Shown in pieces: positions 62,199 to 64,000 of a DNA stretch of 64,000 nucleotides. Location: positions 112,234 to 176,233 of the forward strand of contig JACPZX010000023.1 in assembly GCA_016195325.1 (NCBI GenBank), given 5' to 3'. Source of the stretch: Acidobacteriota bacterium. Lineage in GTDB: Bacteria; Acidobacteriota; Polarisedimenticolia; JACPZX01. Each line of letters opens with the position of its first letter. Within the stretch, counting starts at the first letter, position 1. The notes under the pieces were generated by a model. The model ran no database searches. It saw nothing but the letters and a program-made list of their open reading frames with translations, and was not told the DNA's origin. The position numbers and the translations under genes were made by a program.

Positions 62199-62207
62199 TG
62201 ATATAGT
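62199..62207 (+). promoter_or_regulatory. Extended -10 for the alkaline-phosphatase-superfamily gene
   Basis: TGaTATAGT. The predicted start is near 62214, only 3-6 bases before the GTG/ATG starts at 62217 and 62220. Confidence 0.5.
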
Positions 62208-62216
62208 CGGCGCCCC

Positions 62217-63896
62217 GTGATGCGCAGGCTCTCGACCTTCTGCAAGCTCGTCGTCAACGCCTCGCCGACGGCCACGATTGTCCCGGCTCTCCTCGCGGCG
62301 CTGGTGCTCGGCGTCGACCCCGAGGTCGCCGTGGAGCCCCGGCGCCTCCTCGCGCTGGTCGGCGTTCTCGGTCTCGCGTACGGCCCGCCCGTCCTCGTCG
62401 CGCTTCCAGCGGCCTTCACGTGCGTCCGCTTCTTCGCGGCGCACGATCTCACGATAGGCTGGTTTCACCTCAAGACCGCGGTCTGGTTCCTCGCGACCGG
62501 GACCGCCGGGACGCTCGCCCTCGACCTCTGGAACTACCATCGGCTCGGCGAGAGCCTCGGTCCGCGCGGCCGGCATCGATTCGTCGCGGCGATCGTCGCT
62601 CCGGCGATCACCTGGCTGGCCGCCATCGTCCTCGCCTCCATCGCGCAGTGGAAGGAAGGGCGCGCCCGCGCGACGCGGCTCCGGATGGCGATCGGGCTGC
62701 TCCTCGCGGGACCGCTTCTCGCGCTCGCGCCGCTGGCCCTCGCGGGCCCGCCGGCGGACGAGATCCCGTCGACCGTCCCCGAGATGTCGGCCCCGGGGGG
62801 CCCCGTCGTGCTCCTGGCGATCGACGGCGCGAGCTTCTCGGAGATCCTGCCGCTCGCATCGGAGGGAAAGCTCCCGAACTTCGCACGGCTGATGAAGGAA
62901 GGGGCGCGGGGCCCGCTCCGCTCCGTGAAGCCCGGGCGATCGGCGGCGGCGTGGGCCAGCCTCGTGACGGGAAAACTCCCCCCGCGGCACGGCGTCCTCG
63001 ATCCGAACCGCTACCGCATGGGAGACGCCGGGCCGGAGACCTCGGTCCTTCCGGAGGGGCTCGGCATGAGGCGCTGGGCCTCGCGCTTCGGCCTCTCGAT
63101 CCGCCCGGTGACGGAGCGCGATCTTCGCGCGCGCCCGCTCTGGACGATATTCGACATGCTGCGCCTCGAGGCGACTTTCCTGGACTGGCCCCTCGGCGCT
63201 CCTCCCCCCGATCGTTCGGGCGCGCCGGCGGCGCCGGAAGAGGCGCGGCGTGTGGCCGACTGGCGGAGCCGCGTCGCGGGGGGGGCCGCCCTCACCGTCG
63301 AGGAGCAGCGCCGGCTCGACCGGGCGGTCGGCGTCGATCTCGCGGTGCACACGGCGCTGCAGCGCATCCTCTGGTCGCCGGGTCGCCCGCGCGTCCTCGC
63401 GGCCCGCCTCGCAGGGCTCGGCATCATCGAGTCGACGTTCCCCCACGTGCCCCACCCCGAGAGCGTGGGCGTCGTCCCCGAGGAGAGCGACGTCCGGAGG
63501 TACAGCCGGATCACCGATCGCTACTACGAGATGCTCGACCAGATCGTCGGCCAGGTGCGCGCCGCGGTTCCGAAGGAGGGGTATCTCCTCCTCGTCTCGC
63601 CGTGCGGGAGCGAGCCGGTCGCGGCGTTCGACAGGCTCATCCGGAAGATCTCCGGGCTCCCCTCGGTCGCGGCCGGGCACGACGCCGGCCCCGCGGGGAT
63701 TCTTCTCGTCGCCGGCGAAGGGGTCGCCGAGGGGCGGCAGCTCGACGATCTCAGGATCGCCGACGTCGTCCCCCTCACGCTCTACGCCCTGGGCCTCCCC
63801 GTCGGCCACGACATGGACGGCCGCCTCCCGCGCCGCCTCTTCAAACGAGCCTTCCTGGAGTCCCACCCCATCACCTTCATCCCCACCTACGGCTGA
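62217..63896 (+). CDS. Membrane protein with alkaline-phosphatase-superfamily (phosphodiesterase-like) domain
   Basis: 559 residues. The first ~180 form five to six membrane spans (PTATIVPALLAALVLG, LLALVGVLGLAYGPPVLV, TAVWFLATGTAGTLAL). After a short linker comes a periplasmic domain of the type-I phosphodiesterase/nucleotide pyrophosphatase type. It begins PVVLLAIDGASFSEILPLAS (Asp metal ligand) and continues PGRSAAAWASLVTGKLPPRHGV, with a Ser/Thr nucleophile position probable in that segment. It ends RIADVVPLTLYALGLPVGHDMDGR, which is typical. The second set of metal ligands is less clear, because a YYEMLDQIVGQV block is followed by VSPCGSEPV instead of the usual SDHG. It may be an altered or inactive enzyme. 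Start GTG 62217 or ATG 62220. The last 104 bases of the window show no further gene. Confidence 0.72.
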   Translation: MMRRLSTFCKLVVNASPTATIVPALLAALVLGVDPEVAVEPRRLLALVGVLGLAYGPPVLVALPAAFTCVRFFAAHDLTIGWFHLKTAVWFLATGTAGTLALDLWNYHRLGESLGPRGRHRFVAAIVAPAITWLAAIVLASIAQWKEGRARATRLRMAIGLLLAGPLLALAPLALAGPPADEIPSTVPEMSAPGGPVVLLAIDGASFSEILPLASEGKLPNFARLMKEGARGPLRSVKPGRSAAAWASLVTGKLPPRHGVLDPNRYRMGDAGPETSVLPEGLGMRRWASRFGLSIRPVTERDLRARPLWTIFDMLRLEATFLDWPLGAPPPDRSGAPAAPEEARRVADWRSRVAGGAALTVEEQRRLDRAVGVDLAVHTALQRILWSPGRPRVLAARLAGLGIIESTFPHVPHPESVGVVPEESDVRRYSRITDRYYEMLDQIVGQVRAAVPKEGYLLLVSPCGSEPVAAFDRLIRKISGLPSVAAGHDAGPAGILLVAGEGVAEGRQLDDLRIADVVPLTLYALGLPVGHDMDGRLPRRLFKRAFLESHPITFIPTYG

Positions 63897-64000
63897 CGAT
63901 CGACCACCTCAAACGGCGTCGAGGGGTGGTGCGCAAGATTGCGTCGGGGGAGCGTCTGGGACGAGCCCGGGTACCCGTGGAGGCGTCAGGAGCCACCTGT

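Overview
The window is about 70% G+C by eye, with densely packed genes and many 1-4 base start/stop overlaps. It looks like a chromosomal segment of a Gram-negative (diderm) bacterium. Outer-membrane beta-barrels, a LolA-type carrier, an RlpA lipoprotein and a porin support this. The Ser/Thr kinase with a TolB-like/TPR sensor, FHA-GAF regulators, large secreted Cys-rich protein and class 1B PyrD/PyrK are common in Acidobacteriota. That phylum is an inference from gene content only. I saw no rRNA, tRNA, CRISPR array, transposase or phage gene.

Layout. 1-3442: the end of an Omp85-like barrel protein and a TPR/zincin protein. 3446-10449 (minus): a tightly coupled seven-gene membrane cluster (RDD, RDD, SpoIIM-like, DUF4129, DUF4350, MoxR, DUF58). 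10600-23750: ComM, a 1176-residue secreted protein, an EamA exporter, an atypical SDR, a MauE-thioredoxin/exported thioredoxin pair, an OPT transporter (minus) and a GT-C/TPR protein. 23725-24279: a secreted protein with an internal duplication. 24442-34377: a signalling island with an FHA-GAF-PP2C phosphatase, RsbW-like kinase, STAS protein, Ser/Thr kinase, GGDEF protein, NtrC-type regulator and FHA-GAF histidine kinase. 35183-41936 (minus): YhaO-like nuclease, YhaN-like ATPase and MutS. 42006-44618: a barrel protein and a TPR protein. 44766-49111 (minus): a metal-uptake locus with no ATPase gene. 49235-57885 (plus): LolA-like protein, YajQ, a Cna/carboxypeptidase-regulatory-like protein, polyprenyl synthase, SMC and an M28 peptidase. 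57873-62156: a pyrimidine cluster (pyrK, a broken pyrD, pyrF) interleaved with rlpA and a thioredoxin. 62217-63896: an alkaline-phosphatase-superfamily membrane protein.

How the genes may work together. The signalling island contains a complete partner-switch set (phosphatase, anti-sigma-like kinase, STAS antagonist). It also has a Ser/Thr kinase able to make the phosphothreonine marks that FHA domains read, and both its phosphatase and its histidine kinase begin with FHA domains. Divergent sigma-70-like promoters sit between the phosphatase and the RsbW-like gene. This linked circuit is the most interesting system in the window.

Two gene models are damaged or odd. pyrD has a frameshift plus about 70 missing bases at its FMN-binding segment. 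The rlpA frame has no stop after its domain and reads antisense through a whole thioredoxin gene. Either could be an assembly error. Several promoters are well formed (TTGnCn, 17-18 base spacer, TAnnnT), and some place the transcript start on or next to the start codon.
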